Part shown: positions 1 to 12,161 of the stretch, piece by piece
How the letters are laid out: the number at the start of each line of letters is the position of its first letter
Numbering within the stretch: the stretch's first letter is position 1
Source of the DNA: Lasiosphaeria ovina
Lineage: Eukaryota; Ascomycota; Sordariomycetes; Sordariales; Lasiosphaeriaceae
Assembly (NCBI GenBank): GCA_033439765.1
Contig: JAULSN010000004.1
Coordinates: 2,428,001-2,492,000, forward strand
Length of the DNA: 64,000 bases
Direction: 5' to 3'
Program-made: the position numbers and the translations under genes
Notes under the pieces: model-generated
What the model saw: the letters and a program-made list of their open reading frames with translations, nothing else
The model's database searches: none
Told to the model about the DNA's origin: nothing

Positions 1-1289
1 AGATATTGGGGGGACGGCAAGGACAGGCTACCGAGCGAAATGGCCGGGAGAGACGGAAGGGATATAATTGGCAGTGGGCTAAGTGAGATGTTGGGGAGAG
101 AAGGAAGGGTTATAGTTGGCGGCACCGGTACGTTAACACCCGATGTAGGCAGAGCAGGGACCGATACGGTGGGAAGTGTCGGCACACCTGGCTGAGAAAC
201 CAAGGGGAACGGAGTCGGGATCACGACGACGGATGTCGGGAGCGGGGCCGGAGCGCCAACCAACTGGGTAACTAGCGAGGCAACGCTCGAGACGAGATTT
301 GGAACCAGGGACAGAAAGCCGCCCAATAGGTTCGGCGGCGGCGTGGCTATTGGAACCGGGACTCTCACTCTCGCAGTTACCGAAGCCCCAATAGAGGCCC
401 CCAGAGAAGCCCCAACAGTCGCCGTGGGAAGCGGTATGGTCAGCCGATTGCTCGTTGAGATCAGACTGGGAAGGCCCAGGCTGAGCTGGGGGTTAAGCCC
501 AAGCAAGCTGGCCGAGACGGTAACTGTAACTCCGCCCCCATCCCCCCCCCCCGGGAAGACCGAGAGACACCACGATGGGGAGGCCACTGATGATGGGCCT
601 ACGCCGGCCAATACGGACGACAACGCCCCGCCCACCCCGGGGAGAAGCAGCTGGCTAGCGGGGAGCACCGGCCTAGGTGTTACCTGTATGATTGTAAGCA
701 TCAGCGCCGGAATGGTCCAGGTCATGCCAACACCATCCGAGAGCGTCAGGGGCACTTCAGGCACTTACAACAGGGGCTAGCAGGGAAGAGACTTGAGAGG
801 CGAGCAGTGCGGCAGACGTGCTGAGTGGTGCTGGACTGGTAGTGGTGCTCCGCCTGCCTCTCCCTTGGCATTCGCAGCAGGAAGCAACATGTCGATGACC
901 TGGTCGAGAACCGAAGAGATGCCGCCTAGTAGGCCTCCCAAAAGTCCTTGCCCGGCTTGAGCGTTGGCGTTTCCAAGACCGGCCCGGCCAGCGGTAGGCG
1001 GAGGAGTCCAGGAGGACATCTGCTCCTTGGCCGACTGCAGCTGGGCAAGCATCTGATCCAGCTCATTGGCGCCAAAATGGACCACGCTGCCTTGAACGTC
1101 TCGTTGTTCGACCGGAAGAGAGTTGACAATGAAGCCTTCGGAAGGCGACTCCAGGAGAGGGGCAGCCCTCGACTGCCGAACCATCTTCAGCGAAAAGGGG
1201 CTCGTCGCCCCCCCCCCCCCCCCCATGGGACGCCCCGCAACAAGAGCCCTATGGAGAACGAGGGAAGCGAACAAAGCAAGGTGCTTCAT
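1..1289 (-). CDS. Secreted low-complexity protein, 3' end beyond the left edge (partial)
   Basis: Not recognised as a known family. Reading leftward from ATG 1289 gives a signal-peptide-like start (MKHLALFASLVLHRALVAG), a glycine run encoded by a 17-base C homopolymer (1208-1224), and a segment with a heptad-like LDQMLAQLQSAKEQM. A canonical intron fits at 768..684: GTAAGT donor, GCTTAC branch site and CATACAG acceptor. Past it the frame stays open to base 1 and encodes Pro/Leu/Ser/Val-rich text with repeated LPSLP and ISL units, as in cell-wall or extracellular fungal proteins. The frame that is open up to the 768 donor is not the one used near the N-terminus (stop TAG 777-779), so an unrecognised intron or an indel must lie at about 790-880. 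The start, secretion and intron are well supported; the join between the halves is not. A TATA-like TTATATA lies about 75 bases upstream of the ATG. Confidence 0.5.
1208..1224. repeat. Poly-C homopolymer (17 C)
   Basis: Seventeen consecutive C on the plus strand, read as a five-glycine run in the secreted-protein gene on the minus strand. Such a run is prone to slippage and sequencing error, so it is one candidate site for a wrong frame in that gene. Confidence 0.9.
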
Positions 1290-3661
1290 CTTGCTATTCG
1301 GCGCACAGATGTGGTTTTTGGCCAGCTTGGCCATCCCAGCTCGTCGGCCAGCTCGCGGACACCTATATAATCATCCATTCTGGACACGGAAGGCAGGTAG
1401 AAGCCGGCCACAATCCCTAGCAACACATTCGCATTCCCCTGAGATAAGGAATGCCGGTGGCAGCCTTTGCAGTCGATCATCGCGGGTTGGCCTTGTAACG
1501 CCCGGGGTAGGCCGTGGAGGAGCCAGTTTCCTTTGCCGCGTGTCGGCGTGCGGTGTCAGGGGCTATCAGGCACTTGGAATGCAAAAAGCCTCCATGCTCT
1601 TCGGAGCGTCCCACCATGGCTCACACTTATGGTTGGCGTGGACGATGAAAGATGGAGGCAATGAGACAGGACGAGAGGGAGGGCCGCCGACAATTGCCAG
1701 GAACGCTCCACGGGCCGGGCTAGCAACACGTTGGTTGTCCGTGGCTACTCATACTTACTTTCGGCATCAACAATATAACGTGTCTTGATGCCATCTTTTT
1801 GAAGCAGTTGGGACGAAAACGCCAGCTGTTATCCGTGTTTGTATGGGATCCCATTTGTACAACAAAGATTGGCCTTGGTGTTGTTGAGGCCTTGGCAATC
1901 AATCCTCTCGCCCCTCGAAAGACAGTTGATAACGATTGAAGGCAAGGTACCTTGGCTGGGCTGGGCTGGGTAACAGTTCCAAGGCCTTGCGGCGTCTGAA
2001 ACAGCCATCTCCCACCATCGAAAAGTGGGTGTTGCTGATGCTGATCAATTGCAGGCGGGCTGTGATCCAGCCAGTGTCACCATCCGCGCATTTTTGCAGG
2101 CTCCTGTGCACATTGGCATTTCCGAGAGGAAAAGGGTTGGGAGAGAGAAGAGAGGAGAGGGGGAGGGGCGCCGTTGGCTGTCTGGCTGTTGTGAGCAGGC
2201 GCAAGTGACGCTTATTAGTATCCAAGTATTACTATCGTCCATCCATGTCGGCGGGCATGTATGTCACTTGGATCAGACCTCTTGGGGTCGCATTTATCGT
2301 CGTCCACTTGGTCGGCTTGGCTGGGCGGGAACAAAAGCGAGCGAGCGGCACATCGGAACACGGGGGAGAGCAGATTGATTCCATGTTTGAGTAAACGACT
2401 ATAACTGATTGACTGAACGGGAGAAAGGATGGATTGTCTTGTCCGTATTCAGTCGGAGTCCGGATATTGGGGTCAGACCTAATGCGTTGAGCCACGTATG
2501 CCTTGAGTTGAGGAAGTGTTGAGCTTCTTCGCGCTAGAGTCGGGGCGAGCGTCCCAGCCATCGCCATTTCCAAGTTGGTGTTGGCCGACTTTTCTACTGT
2601 ACGCAAAGGTGCTGGTGCTCGGCAAGGGTGAAGCCAAAATGGTTTGGGCAATTCATGTTGGGTGGGCCGACAGTGGAGAGGGAGGGAATGGGAGCGAGGC
2701 AAGTGACGAGTGACAAGTGCAGATTGCCACGCAATACGGCCTCAAAAGTAGAGTAGGTGTCGCGAGGGAAGGCACGACGGAGGCAGCGGAGGCAGGCGAC
2801 GTAGGCGGGCAGGCAGGCGGGCTCGAGGCGGAACTGAACTGAACTGCTGGACAGAACAGAGAGCCGAGCATCCATCCCTAGCCAGACAGACAGACCGCCA
2901 ACCTGCAACATCCACCTTGTTGCTAGTGTCAAGTACGGGAATACATTGACACAGCCTTGGCAGATCCAAAACCCGTGGTAATCTTGCTGGACGCGCGGTG
3001 ATTGGCGGGTCGAGCCGGGGCTGACAGTACACAGGTACTTAGGGTTCGGGTTACAGTAGAGGATCCAGAAAAAAGGGACGAGATCCCTTGTTGGAGAGAC
3101 TCCGCGCGCGCAGTCCCCCTCGGTTCGTGCGAACAAGTCCAGTCGACCTGACCCGACCTTATTCTTTGCCAGAGGGCATGAAGGCAAAACAGCACGCCCG
3201 CCGCCTCAGCATGGCTGCGAAGGCCCCAAAACTTTTACAAACCTCTTCATCCTACTCCCCATCACCATCATCACCAGTGCACCACCCACCCTGATGCTCA
3301 ACACCATCGCATCATCCACCCCTGCCTCGCCCGTCGACGTCGACGCGGAATAATAAAGTGCAACGCCAAAAGTTGATGGCAGATTCTCACCCCAGCTGAT
3401 TGTGTGTGCGCCCGCCCCTTCGCACCAGCCGACCAGTGGATCGCCCTTCTAACTACCGACCCAGCAGCCAGAGCCAAAGGCACCAACACACGATCCCCCA
3501 AAAAGCATCATTGTGACAAAGCAAATTTTCCTCCTACACCAAACACTCTTTCCCACATCACCATCTCCATTGCCCCCATTTTCGGTCATCGTCAACAACA
3601 AAAAACCTCGTCGGCCCTCATCGACGGCAAACTTGTCTCTCACGTCTGAGCTTACCTGAAC
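1290..3661. other. Intergenic region between divergent genes
   Basis: This separates the secreted-protein gene (-) from IES4 (+) and should hold both promoters. Open frames here are short, overlap one another on both strands and show no conserved residues. The last 450 bases before IES4 are rich in C/A and pyrimidine tracts, as is common for fungal 5' leaders. I see no RNA gene. Confidence 0.6.
1362..1368 (-). promoter_or_regulatory. Possible TATA element of the secreted-protein gene
   Basis: The minus strand reads TTATATAGG about 75 bases before ATG 1289. Position and sequence fit a TATA box, but fungal promoters often lack one and this is the only support. Confidence 0.3.
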
Positions 3662-4631
3662 ATGCCTCCTTCCGGCAAGAACGCCGCTGCGCCTAAAGAC
3701 CGTCGAAAGTCCAACGCGACAGCGGCCAGCATCACGACAAGTCTAAGCCCAATCAAGCCCAGGCTCATCGTCTCCCTCAAGACGACGCCCAAGAGGCTGC
3801 GAGCCATTGTCGACCCCGACTCGGTCAAGGAAGAGACGCCAGTGCGTGAGCTTAAGGAGTCTCCCGCCACATCAACCACTCTCCCTGCCGCCCCGAATTC
3901 AAACACAGAGAACGCGTCGGACTCGACTCCGAACACGCCTCCTGCCAGCACGCCCGCGGCTCAGCCTTCCATCATGGGCCCGCCTGCCGACGGACCGAAG
4001 AAGAAGGGCGTCAAGCGAGGCGCTGGCGCTGCTGCGATTGGCAACGGCGAGCCCAAGGTCCGTGGAAAGCCTGGCCCCAAGAAGAAGCAGAGGCTGTAAG
4101 TGTTTTTTACGCGTCATCGTGGACATGATTGTTAAGCTTTCGCTTCCTTCATACTCGCCCCGAGTCGACTTCCGTATGCCCATGTCAATTTCTTGGGTCT
4201 CCTGTCATACATGCGATGCTAACCATATGCACAGGGAGGACGGAACCATCGAGGGTGGCCGAGGCGGAGGTCTGGCTGCGCACAAGCTCGGGCCGAAGGC
4301 GAACCAGGGAGCTATCAACGCAGGCCTCCGAGCCCTTGATCGGTCCGGAAAGCCGTGCCGGAAGTGGGCCAAGGGCGGCTTCACCCTCAAGAGCTTCACG
4401 GGCGTCGTGTGGGAGATTCCGCGATGGGTCGCACCGCCCAAGCCCAGGCCAGAGTCCTCGATCGACGACTCTACTCCGGCATCGGCCGAGGGTAGCAGCA
4501 AGGAGAACAAGGAAGACAACAGCCAAGTTAAGAGCGACGCGAGCAACAACGGAGTCGACGTTGAGATGCAGAGCGCCCCAAGTGTGGCCGCTGCCAATTC
4601 GCCGGCGCCGTTCGCCGTTGCGGCTGCATGA
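3662..4631 (+). CDS. IES4: INO80 chromatin-remodelling complex subunit Ies4
   Basis: Two exons, 3662-4095 and 4235-4631, give 276 residues. The intron has donor GTAAGT, branch GCTAAC (4218-4223) and acceptor CACAG; the splice joins ...KKKQRL to EDGTIEGG in frame. The fungal Ies4 pattern (INO80_Ies4) is clear: an N-terminal block near residues 25-60 (LSPIKPRLIVSLKTTPKRLR), a Ser/Thr/Pro-rich linker, a basic KPGPKKKQRL patch, then the conserved GPKANQGAINAGLRALDRSG and SFTGVVWEIPRW. Ies4 is a nuclear, non-catalytic subunit of the INO80 nucleosome remodeller; in yeast it is a Mec1/Tel1 phosphorylation target linked to checkpoint responses. The C-terminal tail after W205 is acidic and Ser/Ala-rich. 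The start is the first ATG of the open frame, closely preceded by an in-frame stop. Family call firm; the linker is poorly conserved, as expected. Confidence 0.9.
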
Positions 4632-6648
4632 TTACCTTTGGGATCCACCCCTTGGGATTCATGCCTACTATCTTGCATTTTGTTTTTTGCGGACACTTTC
4701 CACGGGACACGCTTGGAGTCCCGGTTCATTTTAGTTGTTATACAAAGAGGGCTTAGGCGTTACACGGATGGCGGGAAAAGGATAGGAACCCACTGTATAC
4801 TGCCTGGCTCTGCCATAGGAGCGCTTGCTTGGCCGGCGTGCCGGGCGTTGGGGATCTGGGAAGGTATTCTATTTTTTCATCATTGCCTCCGCCGAACAGG
4901 GCTTTGGCTGGCGCTCAGGTTTGCGGTAGCCTGTTCGTTCGGCAATGTTCGGCACACTGTACACTACCATGCCTTCAGAGGGTTGTGGGCACATCAGTAC
5001 AGGGTGGGTTATTGAAGCGTTGAACACCAATAGACTTTTACATTTTGTTTCTGCTGTGGGTTGAGACTGCATCTGCCTGCCTTGTGACGCGTTGGCGGCT
5101 GACTGCCCTGGTGATGCCACGCAGTCAAGGTCTACCAAGGTTGCCCCAGAGCGGAGGTAAGATATTACGATGGCAGCCAAAGCAAAGGCGAAATCCCCAA
5201 CGATTTCTCTTTGTCTCCTCCCCCCTCCCCCTCACAGTCACATATGTAGCTAATTCGGAAATGACTCGCGAGCCGTGCACAACAATTTCATAGCCCCGTT
5301 TGTTGGACAGGATGCCCGCATGACCCAGGGGCGGCGGCTTCGCTGCGGTTGCCTGCCTGGGCTTCGGGCATGAATTGCAGCAGTAGATGGGCGAAGCCGG
5401 TCTGTCTCGAGCGCGGGCTTGTAACAGCTTGTTGGCTCTGACGAGACAGGTTGATGAGGAGGTTGCCTTAGGTAAGGCGACGTAGGTAGGCAGGCGGTGC
5501 TCCACTTGGCACTCCGAATGGAGGACTATTTTGTGCAATTGCGCCTGCCTGCTTCCAGGTTGGGACGAATCAAGTTATGCAGCCGTTAGCAGTAGCTTAG
5601 GTAAGGTAAATAAGGCAAGTCCGGATTGCCCCACCTCTGAAAGGGGGCAGGGGTGGGGCGTGACGCTTTATTGCCTGAGGCCGTCAGGTTAGAGCTTCAA
5701 TCCGCCTTTGCCTCACTGGACAGAGAAGCTCAGGCTGCCCCTCAGCTGCATACAATTGTGGAGCCAATTCGGTTCTGATGACCACCTGCGGGCACCTTAC
5801 GGACGGGATACCTGTAGCGCACCTCAGTTCTTTCTCTCCAGAAGCGTCAAGGATCGCTCTCTAGTGACCATTTAGGCATCGCTAGAGCACTCTTGAGCCG
5901 CTGTGGGCTGCTGACAAGCCTGCCTGAGACTAGTGCTGGGGAAGTCCCCCAGCTTTGCACCCCCAGATAACAGTGGACAACTGCCCTGGACGGAACGATC
6001 AAGGTTGCCAACCTACCCGACCCGACGCCTCCCGACCGTTCGTGATTGATTGGAATTCAGCAACAAACTCAAGCCACCATCGAGCCGGCCACCTCGCCAT
6101 TTGCGCAACAAATCACCTCGAGGGTGCAAACCGACGAGCAAGCGAGCTTTTCCACTTTTGTCTACGAGATCGATAATATAGCGATCTCCGCGCCTGGCAA
6201 CATCTAGGTAGCCCCGTGCTTTCAGCTGGACGACGCCGGTTTGCGGAATCTATGACATAGCGACGACACCCACGTAGTGTAGGGTCGCCCCAGGCGCTTC
6301 AAAGGGGGCACACCTCACACTTTGTGCCAGCGCGTCCGTCTCGAGGTGACCTTTGCTAGACGACCGACGACCGACCGACAGACCGACCGAACACAACAAC
6401 GGGCTGGCCTTTTTGGTCGATAAATATCTAATCTATAGAGCTCTCCATTCGTCCCAGAACCCGAACCTTCCTGAGCTAGCGGTGCAGCCCGGGTTCGAGA
6501 CCACCAGAGAAGCAGAGCACCAGAGCAGCAGCAGCAGCAGCAGAAGCACCACCGCTTCACTCTGCAGGTACCGCTCTGGCCCCTCTCCTCGTCGTCTCCC
6601 TCCCTCGCCGTCCTCGCCTTCGACCTCGTCGGGGCCTTCTCTTGCACC
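4632..6648. other. Intergenic region upstream of GID1
   Basis: About 2 kb without a convincing coding frame. The distal part should contain the IES4 terminator. The proximal part (about 6340-6648) looks like a 5' leader: a run of GACCGACCGA units at 6361-6390, a CAG-type triplet repeat (6521-6542), and pyrimidine-rich sequence just before the ATG at 6649. Confidence 0.55.
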
Positions 6649-9613
6649 ATGACGAATCCTTTCCAGCATTTCGCAGGAGACTCGTCCACGGGCGGCACTC
6701 CCACCCCCCTGGTCCCCACGCTCCTGGGCCAGCGTCGAACGTCATATGCGTCGGTGGTGTCTGGCACACCAGGGCTGGCTCGCCCGACGAGAGCTGGTGC
6801 TTTCTCACATCTCCTAAACCCAGCCGCCGACAGCGACTCACACAACAATCTATACGCCACGGCACGGAATTACAATCTCGACGCAGGCATGGCACAGGGT
6901 CGGAACGGCGCCCCGGGTAGTGGCAGCGGTAGCGGCCGAGGCGGGGGAAGTGGTGCTGGTGGTGGCGACCCCGGCGACTCGGGCGATGATGGCCCGATTG
7001 CCTCGCTTGGCCCGCAGTGGCAGCCCCGGCCAGGGAACGGCCTGCCGTGGTTCTCCCGTGCCTTCGACCACCTCATCGCCCCCGACGAACTGCTGGCATC
7101 GGCCGGCATCACCGACTTCAGCTTCGGCGGCGCCCTGGCCAGCGCAGGTGGCTCTGGATTTCTGTCGCCGTCGTATCTGCGCGGGTCCGTCTATCTGCAG
7201 GAGCTCGAGGAGGCGCATAGGGCAAAGCTTATCGCGGAGCGAGAGGGCAACGCCGCCAAGACACAAGCGGCGGCCGGGCTCGCTAGCAACGGCAGTACTC
7301 AGCTGCAAGGCGCTTCCAAGCTGCCCTCGGGCACCCACCGCGGGGTCGCGTTTGAACTGGTCGAGAAGCAGCCCGTCATCGAGGACGACGACGACGACTT
7401 GAACCCGCTGCCGTCGCGGTGGAACAAGGACGACAAGGACACGTCCCTCGACGTGCTGGGCGACGGCCTCGAGGTCAAGTTCACCGGGCGGACAACAAGC
7501 GAGCACGAGGCCTGCTCGATACGGGCAGACTACCCCATGCCGGCGCTGTGCGGAGTTTACTACTTTGAGTTAACCGTATTAAATAAGAAGCGGGACGAGT
7601 GAGTGCTTCTCCCGATGATGTCTGTGCAAGATGTGGTCAGAGGTATACTGACTAAGGCGTGGCGCCACAGAACAACGATCGGCATCGGCTTCTCAAGCAG
7701 ATCCGTGTCGCTGCAGAGGCCGCCCGGCTGGGAACCCGAGTCGTGGGGCTACCATGGCGACGACGGCCGCTGTTTTGCTGCCCAGAACGTAGGGAAATCG
7801 TACGGCCCCAAGTTCGGCTCTGGGGATACAGCCGGCTGCCTGGTAAACTTCCGGCTGGGCCACGCGCTGTTCACGAAAAACGGCGTGGATTTAGGTGTGT
7901 AATGGCTATAGGTTTTTTCTCCCTCACCTGTCTCTCTTTATCTACCACATGCACTACCGCCCTTCACAAACAACGGGTGCCTATCCTTTTAAGGTCGTGC
8001 AACACGACTTCCCCCCATGAGCCAAATCGTTTGTGGGATGAAAACGGCCGGTCCGTGACACGGCTAACAATGCTTCTCATAAAGGCATCGCATTCAGAGA
8101 CGTGAATTTCAAAGACGTGAAGGGAAAACTCTACCCCACGATCGGGCTGAAGAAGCCGGGCGACCACGTTATAGTCAACTTCGGACAGCGCCCATTTCAG
8201 TTCGATATTGACGGGTATATGAAGGTTCGTTGCCACGGCTTCATTTTCTGCGTCGTTACTGCCTTATCGAACTTGAGACGACCTGACTTCCGCTTCACTT
8301 CATCAAAATGGAGACGGCCTCTCTTCCCCTCCACTTCATCAACTCGACATGACCTGACTTCTCCACTTCATCCAACTCTTAATCCGTTATCATGGCGCCC
8401 ACCGGTCGATTTTTGGTTCATCTGCTGACCGGTCCATCATTATTCCAGAAGCAGCAAAAAATGATATCCGATAGCATTAAAAACGCAGATACCTCTGGCC
8501 TGGCGCCCCCGCTGGCAGAGTCAGAGCTCATTCAGCAACTGGCAAGTGCTGAGCCAGGTAGCCCAGCGATGCCCCACTTACAAAAGCTAACACGCGAGCG
8601 GCCACAGGTGCTCCAGTTCCTACAACACGACGGCTACGTGGAGTCGGCGCGGGCCTTTGCCGAAGAGATCCTTGGCGAGAAGAAGGCGCTCAGCCTAGAC
8701 CCCAACGAGCATGTCGAGGGCATCAACATCAAGGACGACGAAGACGCAAACAACCGGCAACGCATCCGCCGCGCCATCCTTGACGGCGACATAGACCGCG
8801 CCCTCAAGTACGTCGACATCTTCTATCCGTCAGTGCTCAAGGACAACGAGCAGGTCTACTTTAGGCTTCGCTGCCGCAAGTTCATCGAGATGATCCGCAA
8901 AGAGGCCGAACTGAACCTGCTGCTTGAGAAGAAAGTGGCGAAATTCACGAAGCGGCGGTTTAGCCAAGGCGTTGATGCAGCGGCAGCGGGAGCACGGATT
9001 AGTCACGGCGAGGAAGACGACGAGGAGATGCTCGAGGTGGACGAGGTCGGGAACGGTCACGGCAACGGCCACTGGATGGACGGCCACCACGAAGAAACAG
9101 AAGACGACGACGGCATGGACGTGGAGGACGGCGCCAGCGCTAACGGTAACCGCGTCGGCGGCGTCAGCAAGCTGTCGCAGGACGCCCTCGCCTACGGCAT
9201 GGAGCTCCGCGCAGAGTTCCATGCCGACCCCCGCCGTGAAATCTCGCACCACCTTGAGGAGATATTCGCCCTCATCGCGTATCCCAACCCGCTAAAGGTC
9301 AAGGAGGTCGCGCACCTCTTGGACGGGAGCGGCCGCGTTACCGTGGCCGAGGAGCTGAATTCGGCGATACTGAGTACGTTCTTTTCTTGCCTCTTATCTG
9401 TGAATCTTCATTTTTGGTCCGCTTTTCACTTTGCTAACCATGGCTGTTCTCGTTATTACAGTGTCACTGGGCAAGTCATCGCGCGCGGCCCTCGAGAACG
9501 TCTTCGCGCAGACGGTCGTCCTGCTCGAGGATCTGCGCAGGGACGGAGGCGACGGCGCCTTTGTCACCGTGCAGAGTGTCTTTGACGAAGTTCCCATGTC
9601 GTCGCCGTTTTGA
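6649..9613 (+). CDS. GID1: GID/CTLH E3 ubiquitin ligase scaffold Gid1/Vid30 (RanBPM family)
   Basis: Six exons (6649-7598, 7671-7894, 8085-8224, 8449-8541, 8608-9373, 9462-9613) sum to 2325 nt, 774 residues. Order: disordered N-terminus with Gly-rich stretch (about 85-110); SPRY domain about 280-435 (CGVYYFELTV, TIGIGFSS, GWEPESWGYHGDDG, KLYPTIGLKKPGD); LisH about 470-492 (VLQFLQHDGYVESARAF); CTLH about 517-575 (RRAILDGDIDRALKYVDIFYP); acidic linker; C-terminal CRA (about 660-760). This order is diagnostic of RanBP9/10 and yeast Vid30/Gid1, the scaffold of the cytosolic GID ubiquitin ligase that degrades gluconeogenic enzymes. Every intron except the GC-AG one (8542-8607) begins with GT; four of the five have clear CTAAC or CTGAC branch sites. 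Without the GC-AG intron, 22 extra residues would split the LisH entry from the conserved VLQFLQ. Confidence 0.92.
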
Positions 9614-9949
9614 GTCTGGGAGGGATGCAGGAGCCGGCCGGCAATGGAGCGAGATGGTATGGAGAGAGAGGGAGACGGAGAGATATGGTTGTAGGATTGA
9701 TGGATGAGAAACTGTAGTAGCCGGTACCAAGGATAGGACAGGACATAGCAGGGCATGAGAGGACAGGACGGGACGGGACATTTTCCCCTAGATGGATTTA
9801 GTCTGGTCTGGTCTGGTCTGGTCAGGTCGAGCTTGTTACGAGCTTAACTAAAGGCTGCATCCTGACTTTTTCTTTACCTCGCCTTGTCTGGGGTAGCGAG
9901 GACGGCATCCGGTTGGGTTTCACTCCCGTTATTAGGTATCAAGGGACTT

Positions 9950-9978
9950 TCTCTCTCTCTCTCTCTCCCTCTCTCTCT
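9950..9978. repeat. CT microsatellite
   Basis: Nearly uninterrupted TC/CT dinucleotides downstream of GID1. Confidence 0.85.
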
Positions 9979-11370
9979 TCGTCTTGTTTCCCCTGGGCTA
10001 TTCTCTTTTCGTAATGCTTTCTTTTTACACTTTTCTTATATCCCTTCTCGGATTCGAGATGTCTTTTCTATAAGGAAGGCGTTGGACAGACGGCGGGCAC
10101 TTTTTGTGACAGGACAGGGTGATTGATCGGCCGGGCAGTAAAGGGAAAGGAGGCAACAAGAGAACTAGGTGTGTGTGCTTTCCCGTCATGGTTGGTGCGT
10201 TGTTGCTATTTTGTGCTGTATGTTCCTGTGAAGGTGGAAGAGGAGGAGGAGAAAAGGAGGGGATGGGGGTTGGGGGTTGGGGGTTGGTGTCTTTTTTCTC
10301 GTCTCTTCTTCGTCTTCTTCGTCTTCAGCTTCGTCTTCTCTTTGGTTTCACTTGCTTATACCTCCTTTGATGGTATAGTATAGTGTGTTATACGGGCATT
10401 ACATGTTTTTTTTTCTTTTGTTTTGTTTTTACATTGGGCTTAGGAGATGGGAGGGACGGGGGAGATTCGGGGCTGTTTTGTTATTGTTTTGTTGCATCCA
10501 TCCATCTCATCTCATCTCGTCACGTCACGTCACGTCACGGAAGTCTACATACACCACTTCTACTTATTATACTCGTCGTCATTTTATTACAGGTCTTTTT
10601 CGCATTGTTTTTTCGCTGGATCAAATATAAATAAATAAATGATTCATAAACCATAAAACACCGTATTCGTGCAGAGATTAATGGAAGTGAGAGCTCTACA
10701 TGTTGTTGTTTATATTCCCCTGTTTGGAGCGTTGTTTTCTAGAAACGATTTCCCTCCTGGCGTCAACTGCTGCTGCTGCTGTTTTTCCCCATTTACGTAT
10801 CAGAAGGTAAGAGAATCACCTTCCTCATTATATCTGTCCCATCCCGAGAATATGATACAAGCCTTTCACACCACCCATTTCATCCCAAAAAGGGCTTCTA
10901 AGGTACGTTGGGCAGGTTTCTGAAAGGGTTCCCGCAAAACACGCTCAACTACTAGATACTTGGGAAGAATCAAATCAGATCAGATCCGATTAGTAGATAA
11001 TTCAGACCTCGTACATGTGATATCTCGAATGCTAAAAACACGCGAACCTGCACGCGTACGCGTCGTCCTGTCTCATCCAGTCTCTCCCTGGCCCCTTCTA
11101 TATGGACGGAACGAGAAGAGATGGAACTCGAGAGGTAAGAAGAGACGAGACGAAACGAGACGAGACAGGATAATGGGATGGAATGAGATCGTATAATCCA
11201 TTGTGGCTTTTCGAAACTAAAAAGAGGGAAAAAAAATGTTCTGTTCTCAACTACGTACGTAGTACGTACTCGCATTCCAGAACCCCCACGCTGTCTCTTT
11301 GCCTCTGGCATGCTACTAGAAGATAGCTGCCACTATAATTATGAAACCTGGTGGGGATCGGTTGTTGCCG

Positions 11371-11406
11371 CAGCCGCAGCCGCAGCCGCAGCCGCAGCCG
11401 CAGCCG
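11371..11406. repeat. (CAGCCG)6 hexanucleotide repeat
   Basis: Six perfect tandem copies followed by CCGCCGCC, 125 bases before the OTU start codon, so probably in its promoter or leader. In the frame of the OTU gene it would read as Ser/Arg codons preceding the chosen start. I treat that extension as untranslated because the family core starts later. Confidence 0.85.
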
Positions 11407-11530
11407 CCGCCGCCTGAACCACACCTGGCTTAATTGCCCCACCAGTTTCTTTTTGGGCTCAGCGGGACTCGGCCAAGTTCAGTCGCCGCCCTCCAAAACT
11501 CGACGTCGCCCGCCCTCACGGACAGCCGCC

Positions 11531-12120
11531 ATGGAGGAAACCGTCGAGCAGATGCAGACCCGCCACAGAAAGGAGCAGCGGGACCTCCAGTCGCGCGTCA
11601 CCAGCAAAAAGAAAAATGCCACTAAAAAGACGCGCAAGGGCGTCAACGACGAGTGTGCCGAGCTCGAGCGCCAGCTCAGCCAGAGACACGCCGACGAGCT
11701 GAAGAGCCTCGCCGCGGGGGATGCGAGCGAACAAGCAGCACAGCAGGGGGAAGAAGGTGGAGACGTGGAAGGCGCTCTGGCTGCCCAGCTGCAAGACACG
11801 GCCATCGCGCCGCCTCGAGCCCAGCAGCAACAGCAGCCACCCGCAGACGGTCCGCCGCAGCAAGACCAGCAGCAGCAGCAGCCCAAGAAACGCAACCGGC
11901 AAAAGGAGCGCCTCGCTCGCCGCGCCGCAGAGCAAGAGGCGGCTGCCGACGCCGCGCACTCCGAGGCCGCCCACATGGTCGACCACCGCGGCATCGAGCG
12001 CGCGTACATGGCCAAGGAGTTTGCTGCGCACGCGCTGGCCGAGAAGGACATTGCGCCTGACGGGCACTGCCTGTTCTCGGCCGTGGCGGACCAACTGGCG
12101 GCGAACGGCATTGCCGTTGT

Positions 12121-12161
<41 letters not shown>

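Larger units (their letters stand above)
9614..11530. other. Intergenic region between GID1 and the OTU gene
   Basis: No gene seen. It holds a (CTGGT)n run at about 9803-9823, a CT microsatellite at 9950-9978, T-rich and G-rich low-complexity sequence at 10240-10480, the palindromic cluster TACGTACGTAGTACGTA near 11253-11269, and hexanucleotide repeats directly before the OTU gene. Confidence 0.6.

Noticed and set aside
343..780. 145-codon open frame on the plus strand
   Set aside because: It is the reverse of the spliced minus-strand secreted-protein gene, which has a canonical intron and coherent repeats in that direction.
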